Source: Ensifer sp. WSM1721
Lineage (GTDB): Bacteria > Pseudomonadota > Alphaproteobacteria > Rhizobiales > Rhizobiaceae
DNA: 64,000 nt
Direction: 5' to 3'
Assembly (NCBI RefSeq): GCF_000513895.2
Contig: NZ_CP165782.1
Location: forward strand, 3,308,501-3,372,500
The position numbers and the translations under genes are program-made. Under the pieces are notes generated by a model. The model was not told the DNA's origin and ran no database searches. It was given only the letters and a program-made list of their open reading frames with translations. Below, one piece after another: positions 26,675-37,165 of this stretch; within the stretch, counting starts at the first letter, position 1; each line of letters starts with the position of its first letter.

Positions 26675-29155
26675 CTATTCCGCCGCGATGATCTTCGGCA
26701 TTTCGGCGGAGGGAATGCGGCAGGTGACTTCCGTGCCTTCACCCTCCTTGCTGCGGATCGAGACCGCGCCGCGGTGCAGGCTGACGAAGCTCTCGACGAT
26801 TGAAAGCCCGAGACCGGCGCCGCCGCGCTGGCCGTAGCTCTCGAAGCGGTTGAAAACGGTGTTGAGCACGTCCTGCGGAATCCCCGGACCGGTGTCGGTG
26901 ACGGAGAAGAGAAAGTCGCTGCCTTCCCGCCAGCATTTCAGGTCGATCATGCTGCCGTCGGGCGCGAAATTGGCGGCATTGGTCAGAAGCTTGATGAAGA
27001 TCTGCTTCAGTCGCTGCTGGTCGGCAATGATGCGGCCGAGACTGTCAGGGGCGTCGACGCGGAGCGAAACGCCGCTCTCGGCGAGGCGATCCGCCATCTG
27101 CTGCGCCACGTCATCGAGCAGGTCGACGAGGTTCACCTCCGACATGTCGAGCTCGACAATGCCGGCGTCGACGGTCGCGAGATCGAGGATGTCGTTGACG
27201 ATTGTGAGTAGCAGCGAGGAGGAAGTGGCGATGTGATCGACATATTCCGCCTGGCGCTCGTTGAGCTCGCCGAAGGTGGGCGTCTTCAAGAGATCGGCAA
27301 AGCCGATGATGTTCGTCAGCGGCGAGCGCAGCTCGTAGGAAACGTGGTGGACGAAATCGTTCTTCAGCGCGTCGGCCTTGCGCAGCGCCTCGTTTTTCTC
27401 GGTCAGCGCCCGCTCGACGCGCACGCTGTCGGTGATGTTGACGAAGGTCAGCATCGTCTGGGCGTTCGGCAGCGGGATCACGGCATAGTCGAGGATCAGC
27501 CCGGTGCGCAGTTCGAGGATGCCGCGGCTCGACGGCCTCTCGTCGTCGAAACTTGTGATGATATGGGCGAAGCGCTTCCAACCATCCGGCTGGTCGTAGG
27601 AGGCGAGGCAGGCCTGCTCGATCGCGCGGATATGGGTGCCGGGCTTCGCCTCCGCCTCGCTGACGCCCCAGATTGCCCGGAAGGCCGGGTTCGACAGCCG
27701 AATGCGGCCGTCCGGCCCGAAGACGGCGACACCTTCGGCGAGATGGTCGATCGTTTCGCCCTGCACCTGGACGAGCGTGTTGTAGCGGGTTTCGAGGTCG
27801 ACCTTCTCCGTCAGGTTTTCGAAGACCCAGGTCGCGCCGCCCTGAGGCCGCGCGGTGGCGAAGACGCGCAACGTCTGGCCGTTCGGCAGGTGCCAGAGGT
27901 CGGACTGCGTGTCGAGAGCCTGATAGACCGAAAGCGCGTTCGCCTTCCATTGCTTCCAGTTGAGCTGCTCCGGCAGCTTGCCGCCCGCACGCAAACGATC
28001 GAGGATCTCGCCATTGTCGGGCTTGCGCTCGAGGAAACCCATGTCGAGGCCCCAGAGACTCTGGAAAGCCTGGTTGTAGAATTGCAGGCGCTGATCGCCG
28101 TCGAAGATGGCGACCGGCGTCGCCAGATGCTCAAGCGTCTCGGCGTTGCTCTTGAGCGTCCGCGCCAGTTCCTCGCGCACGGCCTCGATACTGGAAACGT
28201 CGATGGCGATCCCGGCCGAACCGGCCGGGCCGCGGGCGTCGACGACCTCGAAGAAGGTCCGGTTGCCCTTGACCACGGTCGAGACCTTGTCGCGGAAAGG
28301 CGTGTCGAAGGTCGAGACGGCGCGGATCTTCTCGCGCGCCGCGGTTGCGAGCAGCTCGCGGCCCTCGGCGACGGCCGCGTTCGCGCTCGCCGTTTCGACC
28401 GCTTCGGCGTAAGCCGCGTTGACCCATTCGAGCTTGCCGTCGGTGCCGCGCTGCCAGGCGGGAAGATCGACCGCGTCGAAGAGATTGCGGAAGGTGGCGA
28501 GCGAGGTATGCAGCCGATCGCGCTCGAGCTTCAGTTCGGCGAGTTCCGCCCTCAGATTGTTAAGCGCGATGAAGCGTACGAAGGCCCGTCCGCCGGAAAC
28601 GCGGCCCTGAGCTTCGAGAACTTCGTTGCGCTGCGTTTCGAGCACCAGATCGAAGCTTTGCGCCTGGGCACGCAGGGCTTCGATCGCTTTCTCGAGCTGA
28701 CTTGCCGAATGCGGCTTGATCCAGCGTCCGAAGGCAAGAAAATCGCGGTCGTCCTGCGGCGCCCCGGTTTCGACCGGAAGCTGACCGAGGAATTCGGGGC
28801 GTTCGGCGAGCCCGTCCCAGATAACGATGCGCCTGTCCTTGTCGGCGATGAGCGCCTGGAAGCGGGAAATACGCTGGTTCGCGTCGGAAAGATTGGCCCG
28901 CAGCTCGCGGTTTTCCGCTTCGATATTGCCGCGTTGCCGGATGAGCCAGATCGCCGAAATCATCGCCGCGGAAATGACGCCGATCAGCACCGAGAAGGTC
29001 ACCACCTCGGAGGTGCCGAATATCGTTCTGGCGACCGGAGCGGACGCCTGGGCGGCCGCGTCGCTGGCCGCGAGCAGGACCGTTCCGGCGAGAAGCCGCC
29101 GCATCAACGTCGGCGCCTTCCGCTCGCTCGAAATCGTGGATCGTTCTGGTTTCAC
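26675..29155 (-). CDS. divL: DivL-type PAS sensor kinase homologue with Tyr in place of the phospho-His
   Basis: 826 aa from a GTG at 29155, chosen for GGGG 8 nt upstream. An ATG at 29104 and longer starts are possible. It has an N-terminal signal/anchor, a membrane helix (VVTFSVLIGVISAAMISAIW), a coiled coil and several PAS segments (e.g. ETLEHLATPVAIFDGDQRLQ split, IDHLAEGVAVFGPDGRIRLS split). The dimerisation box reads HVSYELRSPL, so the usual SHELR histidine is tyrosine (codon 27335-27337). The ATPase domain is kept (N, G1 DTGPGIP, G2 GGAGLGLSI). This is the hallmark of Caulobacter DivL (Tyr550), which controls CckA-CtrA in the cell cycle. It abuts tsaE-amgK. Confidence 0.85.
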   Translation of the reverse strand: MKPERSTISSERKAPTLMRRLLAGTVLLAASDAAAQASAPVARTIFGTSEVVTFSVLIGVISAAMISAIWLIRQRGNIEAENRELRANLSDANQRISRFQALIADKDRRIVIWDGLAERPEFLGQLPVETGAPQDDRDFLAFGRWIKPHSASQLEKAIEALRAQAQSFDLVLETQRNEVLEAQGRVSGGRAFVRFIALNNLRAELAELKLERDRLHTSLATFRNLFDAVDLPAWQRGTDGKLEWVNAAYAEAVETASANAAVAEGRELLATAAREKIRAVSTFDTPFRDKVSTVVKGNRTFFEVVDARGPAGSAGIAIDVSSIEAVREELARTLKSNAETLEHLATPVAIFDGDQRLQFYNQAFQSLWGLDMGFLERKPDNGEILDRLRAGGKLPEQLNWKQWKANALSVYQALDTQSDLWHLPNGQTLRVFATARPQGGATWVFENLTEKVDLETRYNTLVQVQGETIDHLAEGVAVFGPDGRIRLSNPAFRAIWGVSEAEAKPGTHIRAIEQACLASYDQPDGWKRFAHIITSFDDERPSSRGILELRTGLILDYAVIPLPNAQTMLTFVNITDSVRVERALTEKNEALRKADALKNDFVHHVSYELRSPLTNIIGFADLLKTPTFGELNERQAEYVDHIATSSSLLLTIVNDILDLATVDAGIVELDMSEVNLVDLLDDVAQQMADRLAESGVSLRVDAPDSLGRIIADQQRLKQIFIKLLTNAANFAPDGSMIDLKCWREGSDFLFSVTDTGPGIPQDVLNTVFNRFESYGQRGGAGLGLSIVESFVSLHRGAVSIRSKEGEGTEVTCRIPSAEMPKIIAAE

Positions 29156-29377
29156 GGCGTCATCCCCGTTCGTCCGGAAATCGCCCCTGACCGCGCGCCG
29201 CCTTGCGCTGAAGCCCTCGCAGAGGGCTCCGTCAGTCCCCATCGCATTCCCGGTCCGTCTCCGTCTCTTTGCCGCACATCCGACAAGACATCCCCGTTCG
29301 CCACGCCGGCTGCTCCAGCGTCACGAATCAATGACTTAAGCATACTTGTTTGAAGAATCGGCGGAAAGTGCGCGGTC

Positions 29378-29415
29378 CAAAAAAGAGGCCGCGATCTCTT
29401 GTCAAGATCGCGGCC
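29378..29415 (-). terminator. Intrinsic terminator of ahcY
   Basis: GGCCGCGATCT (29387-29397) and AGATCGCGGCC (29405-29415) form a perfect 11-bp stem with a 7-nt loop. On the minus strand TCTTTTTTGG follows. Confidence 0.92.
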
Positions 29416-29445
29416 ACAAGATGTTGTGGATTGCCCGGGTAAGGA

Positions 29446-30846
29446 TTAGTACCTGTAGTGTTCCGCCTTGAACGGGCCCTGCGGCTTCACGCCGATATAG
29501 GCGGCCTGTTCCTCCGACAGCTCGCTCAGCTTGGCACCGAGCTTGGCAAGATGCAGGCGCGCCACCTTCTCATCGAGCTGCTTCGGCAGCACGTAAACCT
29601 CATTCTTGTAGCTCGCGCCCTTGGTGAAGAGCTCGATCTGCGCCAGGACTTGGTTGGAGAAGGAGGCCGACATCACGAAGGACGGATGGCCTGTGGCGTT
29701 GCCGAGGTTGAGCAGGCGGCCTTCGGACAGGAGAATGATACGGTTGCCCTTCGGGAACTCGACGAGGTCGACCTGCGGCTTCACGTTGGTCCACTTCAGG
29801 TTCCGGAGCGCCGAGACCTGAATCTCGTTGTCGAAGTGGCCGATATTGCCGACGATCGCCATGTCCTTCATCTCGCGCATGTGCTCGATGCGGATCACGT
29901 CCTTGTTGCCGGTCGTGGTGATGAAGATGTCGGCGGTCGAGACGACGTCTTCGAGCTGGACCACTTCATAGCCGTCCATGGCGGCCTGCAGGGCGCAGAT
30001 CGGGTCGATCTCGGTGATCTTCACGCGTGCGCCGGCGCCGCTCAGCGAGGCGGCGGAACCCTTGCCGACGTCGCCATAGCCGCAGACCACGGCGACCTTG
30101 CCGGCCATCATCACGTCGGTGCCGCGGCGGATGCCGTCGACGAGCGATTCCTTGCAGCCGTACTTGTTGTCGAACTTCGACTTGGTGACGCTGTCGTTGA
30201 CGTTGATCGCCGGGAAGGGCAGGAGGCCCTTGGCCTGGAGCTGATAGAGACGATTGACACCGGTAGTCGTCTCTTCCGTCACACCCTTGATGGCGTCACG
30301 CTGCTTGGTGAACCAGCCCGGCGTTGCGGCAAGGCGCTTCTTGATCTGCGCGAAGAGGATTTCCTCCTCTTCCGAACCGGGATTCGCGAGCACGTTCTCG
30401 CCGGCTTCGGCGCGCGCGCCGAGCAGGATGTACATGGTCGCGTCGCCGCCGTCGTCGAGGATCATGTTCGACAGGCCGCCATCGGCCCACTGGAAGATCT
30501 TGTCGGTGTAGGACCAGTATTCCTCGAGTGTCTCGCCCTTGACGGCGAAGACCGGAATGCCGCGCGCGGCGATGGCCGCAGCGGCGTGGTCCTGCGTTGA
30601 GAAGATGTTGCACGAGGCCCAGCGGACTTCGGCGCCGAGCGCGACCAGCGTCTCGATCAGCACGGCGGTCTGGATGGTCATGTGCAGCGAACCGGTAATG
30701 CGGGCGCCCTTCAGCGGCTGCGATGCGCCGAACTCCTCACGGCAGGCCATCAGGCCCGGCATTTCCGTTTCGGCGATGGCGATTTCCTTGCGGCCGAAAT
30801 CGGCTAGCCCGATATCGGCGACAATATAGTCCTGAGTTGCGGTCAT
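29446..30846 (-). CDS. ahcY: Adenosylhomocysteinase
   Basis: 466 aa from the ATG at 30846, preceded by GGAGAACTCC. It hydrolyses S-adenosylhomocysteine to homocysteine and adenosine, recycling the by-product of methylation. The NAD-binding loop [18 protein letters not shown] is in the middle. The catalytic stretch [13 protein letters not shown] and the C-terminal [13 protein letters not shown] are family hallmarks. The gene is monocistronic: a strong terminator lies 3' and a 234-nt region with a perfect palindrome lies 5'. Confidence 0.98.
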   Translation of the reverse strand: MTATQDYIVADIGLADFGRKEIAIAETEMPGLMACREEFGASQPLKGARITGSLHMTIQTAVLIETLVALGAEVRWASCNIFSTQDHAAAAIAARGIPVFAVKGETLEEYWSYTDKIFQWADGGLSNMILDDGGDATMYILLGARAEAGENVLANPGSEEEEILFAQIKKRLAATPGWFTKQRDAIKGVTEETTTGVNRLYQLQAKGLLPFPAINVNDSVTKSKFDNKYGCKESLVDGIRRGTDVMMAGKVAVVCGYGDVGKGSAASLSGAGARVKITEIDPICALQAAMDGYEVVQLEDVVSTADIFITTTGNKDVIRIEHMREMKDMAIVGNIGHFDNEIQVSALRNLKWTNVKPQVDLVEFPKGNRIILLSEGRLLNLGNATGHPSFVMSASFSNQVLAQIELFTKGASYKNEVYVLPKQLDEKVARLHLAKLGAKLSELSEEQAAYIGVKPQGPFKAEHYRY

Positions 30847-30976
30847 GGAGTTCTCCAGGCTGATCCTTTGGGCCGCCGGCCCTATGGCGAGTTGGCGGCG
30901 TGACATGCCTCCCGCGCTTCGAGATCACGGGGAGAGTGCGTTCGGTCTATCAGGAATCACCGGAGAGGGCAACCAT

Positions 30977-30998
30977 CATATAAAGAGGTCTTTATATG
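30977..30998. promoter_or_regulatory. Perfect palindromic operator candidate upstream of ahcY
   Basis: CATATAAAGA and TCTTTATATG are exact inverted repeats separated by GG, about 130 nt upstream of the ahcY start in an AT-rich patch. Symmetric sites of this kind suit ArsR-family dimers. SahR, the SAH-responsive ArsR regulator of the methionine cycle in Proteobacteria, is a plausible binder (inference from knowledge, not shown here). Confidence 0.55.
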
Positions 30999-31081
30999 TT
31001 TATATCAGTGCCGGCGGGAGAAGGATATATGTGTCGCCCCACGTCTCCGCTTGCGGGGAGAGAACTAAGGTGAGGGGCAAT

Positions 31082-31375
31082 TCAAATCTCTTCGCCGAAT
31101 TTGTCCCGCACCAGCGCGTCGAGCGCGTTGAGGGCCTCTTCCGCCTGGGCTCCGCTGGCGGTGACGAAGACGGTGCAGCCGGTGCTGGCGGCCAGCATCA
31201 TCAGCCCCATGATCGACGTGCCGCCGACCGTCATTCCGTCTTTGGATACAGTGATCTCGGCATCATAGGCCTCGACCGTCTGCACGAATTTCGCGGAGGC
31301 CCGCGCGTGCAGGCCTCGCTTGTTGATGATGAGCAGCTCGCGCGTCAGCACCGTGTCCGGGCGGTGATCCATCAT
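31082..31375 (-). CDS. ptsH: Phosphocarrier protein HPr
   Basis: 97 aa. The phospho-acceptor is His23 in NKRGLHARASAKF. Ser54 in GGTSIMGLMML is the position phosphorylated by HPr kinase in the regulatory form. The ATG overlaps the EIIA stop by ATGA. Together with EIIA, HprK and ExoS/ChvI it forms the alphaproteobacterial regulatory phosphotransfer block. No sugar permease EIIC is nearby, consistent with a signalling role rather than transport. Confidence 0.95.
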   Translation of the reverse strand: MMDHRPDTVLTRELLIINKRGLHARASAKFVQTVEAYDAEITVSKDGMTVGGTSIMGLMMLAASTGCTVFVTASGAQAEEALNALDALVRDKFGEEI

Positions 31376-31773
31376 TTTCCACTCAGAACGCGGCTGGCGA
31401 CATTGATGTATTTGCGTCCCGCCTCGGAGGCTTCGACAAGCGCCTTGTCCATGTCGCTCTCGCCGCGCACGCCCGCGAGCTTGATCAGCATCGGCAGGTT
31501 GACCCCGGCGACCACTTCGACGCTGCCGCCGCGCATGACGGAAATGGCGAGATTGGAGGGTGTACCGCCGAACATATCCGTCAGGATGATGACGCCGTTG
31601 CCCTCGTTGGCTTTCTCGACGGCGTCGAGGATATCCTGGCGCCGCTGATCCATGTCGTCCTCGGGGCCGATGCAGACGGTCTCGATGAATTTCTGCGGAC
31701 CGACAACGTGCTCTAATGCATGCCGAAACTCATCCGCCAGCTTGCCATGCGTGACAAGCACAAGTCCGATCAT
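31372..31773 (-). CDS. PTS EIIA component, mannose-family type
   Basis: 133 aa from the ATG at 31773 (GGAG 10 nt upstream). A longer upstream reading is not family-like. The phosphorylated residue is His9 in IGLVLVTHGKLADEF. LTDMFGGTPSNLAI is the characteristic EIIA-Man loop. It accepts phosphate from HPr. No EIIB/EIIC genes are present, so it likely acts in regulation. It starts 156 nt after hprK and overlaps ptsH by 4 nt. Confidence 0.93.
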   Translation of the reverse strand: MIGLVLVTHGKLADEFRHALEHVVGPQKFIETVCIGPEDDMDQRRQDILDAVEKANEGNGVIILTDMFGGTPSNLAISVMRGGSVEVVAGVNLPMLIKLAGVRGESDMDKALVEASEAGRKYINVASRVLSGK

Positions 31774-31929
31774 GGGTATCTTTGCTCCAACTGCATATGC
31801 AACTCGGTGATGGTCAGATATCGCACTGCAGCAATTTCGTCCACCTATTGGGGCGGCCATCTTGGCAAGGAAAAGGCGAAGTGCAAGCCCAAAATGCCGA
31901 AAAAGCAGCCTTCCTGCCTTTGAATAAGG

Positions 31930-32388
31930 CTAAAGTCCTAATTTTTCAGGCGATAGAGCGACGAGTGCATCGACGGGCGACAGTGGCCCTTCAACGGGAA
32001 GACGCAACAGCGGCAGACTTCGCCCGATTTGAAGCGGCAGTTCCTCCTGCTCCGGCGGCATGCGGGGATCGAAAGGGGCCCTTGACGGCGTGATGGCCCA
32101 TTCGAGAACGCAGGCCGAGATGGTTTCAACCTCCGCGATGCCGCTGCCCCGAACCTCGATCAGACCGCGAATGGCGGCGGGGCAGCGCGCGACGATCCGG
32201 TCGTTTTCCAGCGAAAGATCCACCCGATCGTCGGCGACGAGTGCCGCGAAGCGGCCGCGACGCCGCACCTCGTAAATGCAGGCAAGCGCCAGTGCCGACT
32301 TGCCCGAGCCGGAAGGCCCGGTGACAAGGAAGCCCGTCGTGCCGAGAACCATGGCCGTGGCGTGGATGTTGCAGCTCGCAGCGCTCAC
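31930..32388 (-). CDS. hprK: HPr kinase/phosphorylase, short alphaproteobacterial form
   Basis: 152 aa, only the C-terminal kinase core of the ~310-aa Gram-positive enzyme, as usual in Alphaproteobacteria. The P-loop is GPSGSGKS (24-31). VADDRVDLS follows and holds the acidic residues of the core. IRGLIEVRGSGI is the HPrK signature. It phosphorylates HPr on serine. The GTG start overlaps the exoS stop (GTGA), so it is coupled to the sensor kinase gene. Confidence 0.93.
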   Translation of the reverse strand: MSAASCNIHATAMVLGTTGFLVTGPSGSGKSALALACIYEVRRRGRFAALVADDRVDLSLENDRIVARCPAAIRGLIEVRGSGIAEVETISACVLEWAITPSRAPFDPRMPPEQEELPLQIGRSLPLLRLPVEGPLSPVDALVALSPEKLGL

Positions 32389-34172
32389 GGGTGCGGCTCG
32401 GCCGGCAGCGAGAGAATGAAGCGCGCGCCGGTCACGTCGCCGCCCTTGCCGACAATATTCTCGGCCTTGAGCGTTCCGCCATGCGCCTCGGCGATCTGGC
32501 GCGAGATCGAAAGCCCGAGGCCCGAGTTCTGGCCGAAATCCTCGCCCTCCGGTCGGTCCGTGTAGAACCGTTCGAAAATCCGGTCGATGTCTTCCGCCTG
32601 GATGCCCGGGCCGTTGTCTTCCACATAGACGAGACAGCGCGAGCGCGAGCGGGTCAGTCGGATGATGATGCGGCCATTCGGTTCGGGAACGAAGGAGCGG
32701 GCGTTCTCGATCAGGTTGGTGATGATCTGGCCGATGCGCAGCTCATAGCCGCTGACGACGAAGCTCGCCCTCGGATTGTCCTTGCGATCGACGACGAAGT
32801 CGAGCAGCACCTGTTTCTTCTTGCCGCGGATCTGGCGGGAAATATCGATGAGGTCGCCGAGGAGCTTTTCGAGATCGACCTTCTTCGCGTCGCTGCGGGC
32901 AAGCTCGGCATCGAGCCGTGAGGCGTCGGAAATGTCGCTGATCAGCCGGTCGAGGCGCCGGACGTCGTGCTGGATGACGTCGAGCAGCCGCTTCTTCGAT
33001 TCCTCCGTGCGCGCCAGCGGCAGCGTTTCGACGGCGCTCCTCAGGGACGTGAGCGGGTTCTTGAGCTCATGGCTGACGTCGGCAGCGAAATTCTCGATCG
33101 CCGCAATGCGGTCGTAGAGCGCTGTCGTCATTTCGCGCAGCGCCACCGAGAGGTTGCCGATCTCATCCTGGCGGGAGGAGAAGTCGGGGATCTCCTCGCG
33201 TTCCTTGGCACCGCCGCGGCGCACGCGGATGGCAGCGGCCGACAGCCGCCTGAGCGGATTGGCAATCGTCGAGGATAACAGCAGCGACAGGATGACGTTT
33301 ACGAGCGCCGCCACGCCGAAGACGCGGATGATCGCCAGCCGCTCGGCATGGACGATCTTGTCGATGTCGCCCGCCTGCGTCGAGAGAAGCAATACGCCGA
33401 GGACGGCGCGGAAACGCTGCACCGGTACCGCCACGGAAACGATGAGCTCGCCCTTCTCGGTGACGCGCACGACGGCGCCGCGCACGCCGGTGAGCGCGTT
33501 CATCACCTCGGGGTAAATCGAGCCGTTGCCGCCTGGCGGCTCCTTGTAGAGCGGCAGGTCGCCTGGCTGTAAGAGCCGGTTGAACCAGGTGCTGATCCTT
33601 TCCGTGACGCTCGGAGTTTCCGGATCGACCGGCGGCAGGTCGAAACGAAGCACTTGGCCGCCGCTGTAGAGGTGGCGCGAGTCGAGGAGCAGGTCGGCAT
33701 CGGCATCGAACAGGCGCGCGCGCGTGCGCGTCGGCGAGATCAGTCTTCTGAGAACCGGCGCGACACGTTCCTGGATGATCGGGAATTCGAGGTCCTCGTC
33801 GCTCGGCAGCGGCGTGATGCTCTCGCCGGCCTGCAGCTCCAGCAGCTTTTCCGGATCGATGGTGATCGAGTTGGTGTCGACCGAGGCGGAGGCGGAAATG
33901 GCGCCGGCGATGATCTCGCCCTGCGTCAGCAGGCTTTCCACCCGGGCGTCGATGAGGCCCTCGCGGAACTGGTTCAGATACATGATCCCGCCGACGAGAA
34001 CGACGAGCGCCACGAGGTTGAAGAAGACAATGCGTCGCGTAAGGCTCGAGAAGACGGCGTTGCCGAACAGGCGCCGGATCAGCGTAAACGGATGCGCCCA
34101 TCGGCGCTGCCCGCGCGACGCTGCGCTCCGTCCGTCAGAATCTTCGATCTCGCCCTGCAAGACTGCTACCAA
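32385..34172 (-). CDS. exoS: Sensor histidine kinase ExoS/ChvG
   Basis: 595 aa from a TTG at 34172, which has GGGAGCGGAAG just upstream and gives the length known for S. meliloti ExoS. A first membrane helix (~residues 48-67, RIVFFNLVALVVLVGGIMYL) is followed by a ~200-residue periplasmic sensor domain, a second helix (VFGVAALVNVILSLLLSSTI), HAMP, HisKA with His368 in ADVSHELKNPL, and HATPase (VEDNGPGI, GLGLSIS). It phosphorylates ChvI. The pair controls succinoglycan, flagella, acid response and symbiosis, with ExoR as periplasmic inhibitor in known species. Confidence 0.95.
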   Translation of the reverse strand: MVAVLQGEIEDSDGRSAASRGQRRWAHPFTLIRRLFGNAVFSSLTRRIVFFNLVALVVLVGGIMYLNQFREGLIDARVESLLTQGEIIAGAISASASVDTNSITIDPEKLLELQAGESITPLPSDEDLEFPIIQERVAPVLRRLISPTRTRARLFDADADLLLDSRHLYSGGQVLRFDLPPVDPETPSVTERISTWFNRLLQPGDLPLYKEPPGGNGSIYPEVMNALTGVRGAVVRVTEKGELIVSVAVPVQRFRAVLGVLLLSTQAGDIDKIVHAERLAIIRVFGVAALVNVILSLLLSSTIANPLRRLSAAAIRVRRGGAKEREEIPDFSSRQDEIGNLSVALREMTTALYDRIAAIENFAADVSHELKNPLTSLRSAVETLPLARTEESKKRLLDVIQHDVRRLDRLISDISDASRLDAELARSDAKKVDLEKLLGDLIDISRQIRGKKKQVLLDFVVDRKDNPRASFVVSGYELRIGQIITNLIENARSFVPEPNGRIIIRLTRSRSRCLVYVEDNGPGIQAEDIDRIFERFYTDRPEGEDFGQNSGLGLSISRQIAEAHGGTLKAENIVGKGGDVTGARFILSLPAEPHP

Positions 34173-34388
34173 GTCTTCCGCTCCCGCGACGGACTTCCGT
34201 CGCCTTGCTTTCCTTGCACCGGCGGTTCGAGCCGGCGCGCCTTCCGCCAACGCCCTGCGCACGACTGGCCGAGGTCCGGGGCGGAATGGCACGAAGCGGA
34301 CCGCAGCCACCTCCATTGCCGTCTGCGATCAGCCGTGGCTGCGGTTCTCAATGAGCCACAATCGGCGCGAAGGCAAGCCCGCGACCGT

Positions 34389-35114
34389 TCAGGCCGTCTC
34401 GCGGAAGCGGTAGCCGACTCCGTAGAGGGTTTCGATCATGTCGAAGTCGCCGTCGACCATCTTGAACTTCTTGCGAAGCCGCTTGATGTGGCTGTCGATC
34501 GTCCGGTCGTCGACATAGACCTGCTCGTCATAGGCGGCATCCATCAGCGCGTCGCGGCTCTTCACGACACCGGGGCGCTGCGCCAGCGAATGGAGGATCA
34601 AGAATTCCGTGACCGTCAGCGTCACCGGTTCGTTCTTCCAGGTGCAGGTGTGGCGCTCCTGGTCCATGACAAGCTGACCGCGCTCGAGCGAGCGGGATGG
34701 CGCCTCGCCGTTTTTGGCCGCGCCGCCGGCAGCGGCAGCGGCGGCGTCGCGAGTTGGCGCCCGGCGCAGGATCGCCTTCACCCGCTCGACCAGCAGACGC
34801 TGCGAGAAGGGCTTGGTGATGAAATCGTCCGCCCCCATCTTCAGGCCGAAGAGTTCGTCGATCTCCTCGTCCTTGGAGGTGAGGAAGATCACCGGCAGAT
34901 CGGACTTCTGTCTCAACCGCCGCAGCAGTTCCATGCCGTCCATGCGTGGCATCTTGATGTCGAAGATTGCCAGATGCGGCGGGCGCGCCAAGAGGCCCTC
35001 GAGTGCGGAAGCACCATCGGTATAGGTTTCGACCTTGTAGCCCTCGGCTTCGAGGGCGATCGACACCGATGTCAGGATGTTGCGGTCGTCATCGACAAGC
35101 GCGATGGTCTGCAT
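34389..35114 (-). CDS. chvI: Two-component response regulator ChvI
   Basis: 241 aa, OmpR/PhoB type. The receiver domain has phospho-acceptor Asp52 in [12 protein letters not shown] and Lys in FITKPF. An alanine-rich linker (~residues 123-131) joins it to the winged-helix domain ending in [17 protein letters not shown] ... VGYRFRETA. It precedes exoS by 216 nt on the same strand. That gap has no ORF of merit. It is divergent from pckA. Confidence 0.96.
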   Translation of the reverse strand: MQTIALVDDDRNILTSVSIALEAEGYKVETYTDGASALEGLLARPPHLAIFDIKMPRMDGMELLRRLRQKSDLPVIFLTSKDEEIDELFGLKMGADDFITKPFSQRLLVERVKAILRRAPTRDAAAAAAGGAAKNGEAPSRSLERGQLVMDQERHTCTWKNEPVTLTVTEFLILHSLAQRPGVVKSRDALMDAAYDEQVYVDDRTIDSHIKRLRKKFKMVDGDFDMIETLYGVGYRFRETA

Positions 35115-35445
35115 CGTAGTTCAACTCCGTCTTTGGGGTCCGGCGCCGGAATCCACCTTTGAGAACGGCGGCAGCGCGAGTCACGGATGCGTTACTTGAG
35201 TATAAAGGTGGAACAAATTGTGGCGAAGTACAAAAGCACCTGATCCCGTCCCCCGGAAATCCTGTGAAAAATAGCTTCCCGCGCCCTGTGATTCAACCGA
35301 TTAAAAAATGCATATTTTTCTTTAAATCGATTAATGTACTGATATCATTATTGTTTTAGCAAGCCGTGTCTTGTCTTGCGCTGACCTTGCCGGTATGTTC
35401 CGACGAAATTCAACGCCAATGGCCAAACACGAAGGAAGCTTGACC
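35115..35445. promoter_or_regulatory. chvI-pckA divergent regulatory region with two LacI-type operator candidates
   Basis: AT-rich non-coding region. Two similar sites, TTCAACCGATTAAA (35292-35305) and TTAAATCGATTAAT (35322-35335), have centres exactly 30 bp apart, about three helical turns, and each has the central CG typical of LacI-family operators. Between them lies AAAAATGCATATTTTT. pckA in S. meliloti is known to be under a LacI-type regulator (PckR), a candidate binder. Site identity is inference. Confidence 0.45.
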
Positions 35446-37056
<1,611 letters not shown>

Positions 37057-37067
37057 TCGCGATGCCA

Positions 37068-37083
37068 TGATTCACGTGAAACC
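37068..37083. other. parS-like 16-mer after pckA
   Basis: TGATTCACGTGAAACC matches TGTTNCACGTGAAACA at all but two positions (3 and 16), with the full palindromic core TTCACGTGAA. It is intergenic, 11 nt after the pckA stop, partly overlapping the terminator stem. Confidence 0.5.
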
Positions 37084-37105
37084 CGGCCGCCTGCGGCCGG
37101 GTTTT
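37079..37105 (+). terminator. Intrinsic terminator of pckA
   Basis: AAACCCGGCCG (37079-37089) pairs with CGGCCGGGTTT (37094-37104) around CCTG, and runs into TTTT. Confidence 0.9.
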
Positions 37106-37165
37106 GCATTTGCGTGGTCGTTCTCAAGCGCACGACTCTGTGCCATAGAACGCTGAGGAGCGAAC

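Noticed and set aside
27233..29353. 706-codon plus-strand frame opposite divL
   Set aside because: Antisense to a protein with clear PAS and ATPase motifs; no recognisable domain of its own.
29156..29445. CtrA-binding site in the divL upstream region
   Set aside because: Only one TTAA half-site is visible; the second half reads ATTC, so the match to TTAA-N7-TTAA is incomplete.
30847..31081. Possible SAM/SAH riboswitch upstream of ahcY
   Set aside because: I could not find the conserved stems or pseudoknot of known classes; the palindrome is better read as a protein-binding site.
34173..34388. Extra small gene between chvI and exoS
   Set aside because: The open frame there is only the upstream extension of exoS; the TTG start and ribosome site leave it as leader.
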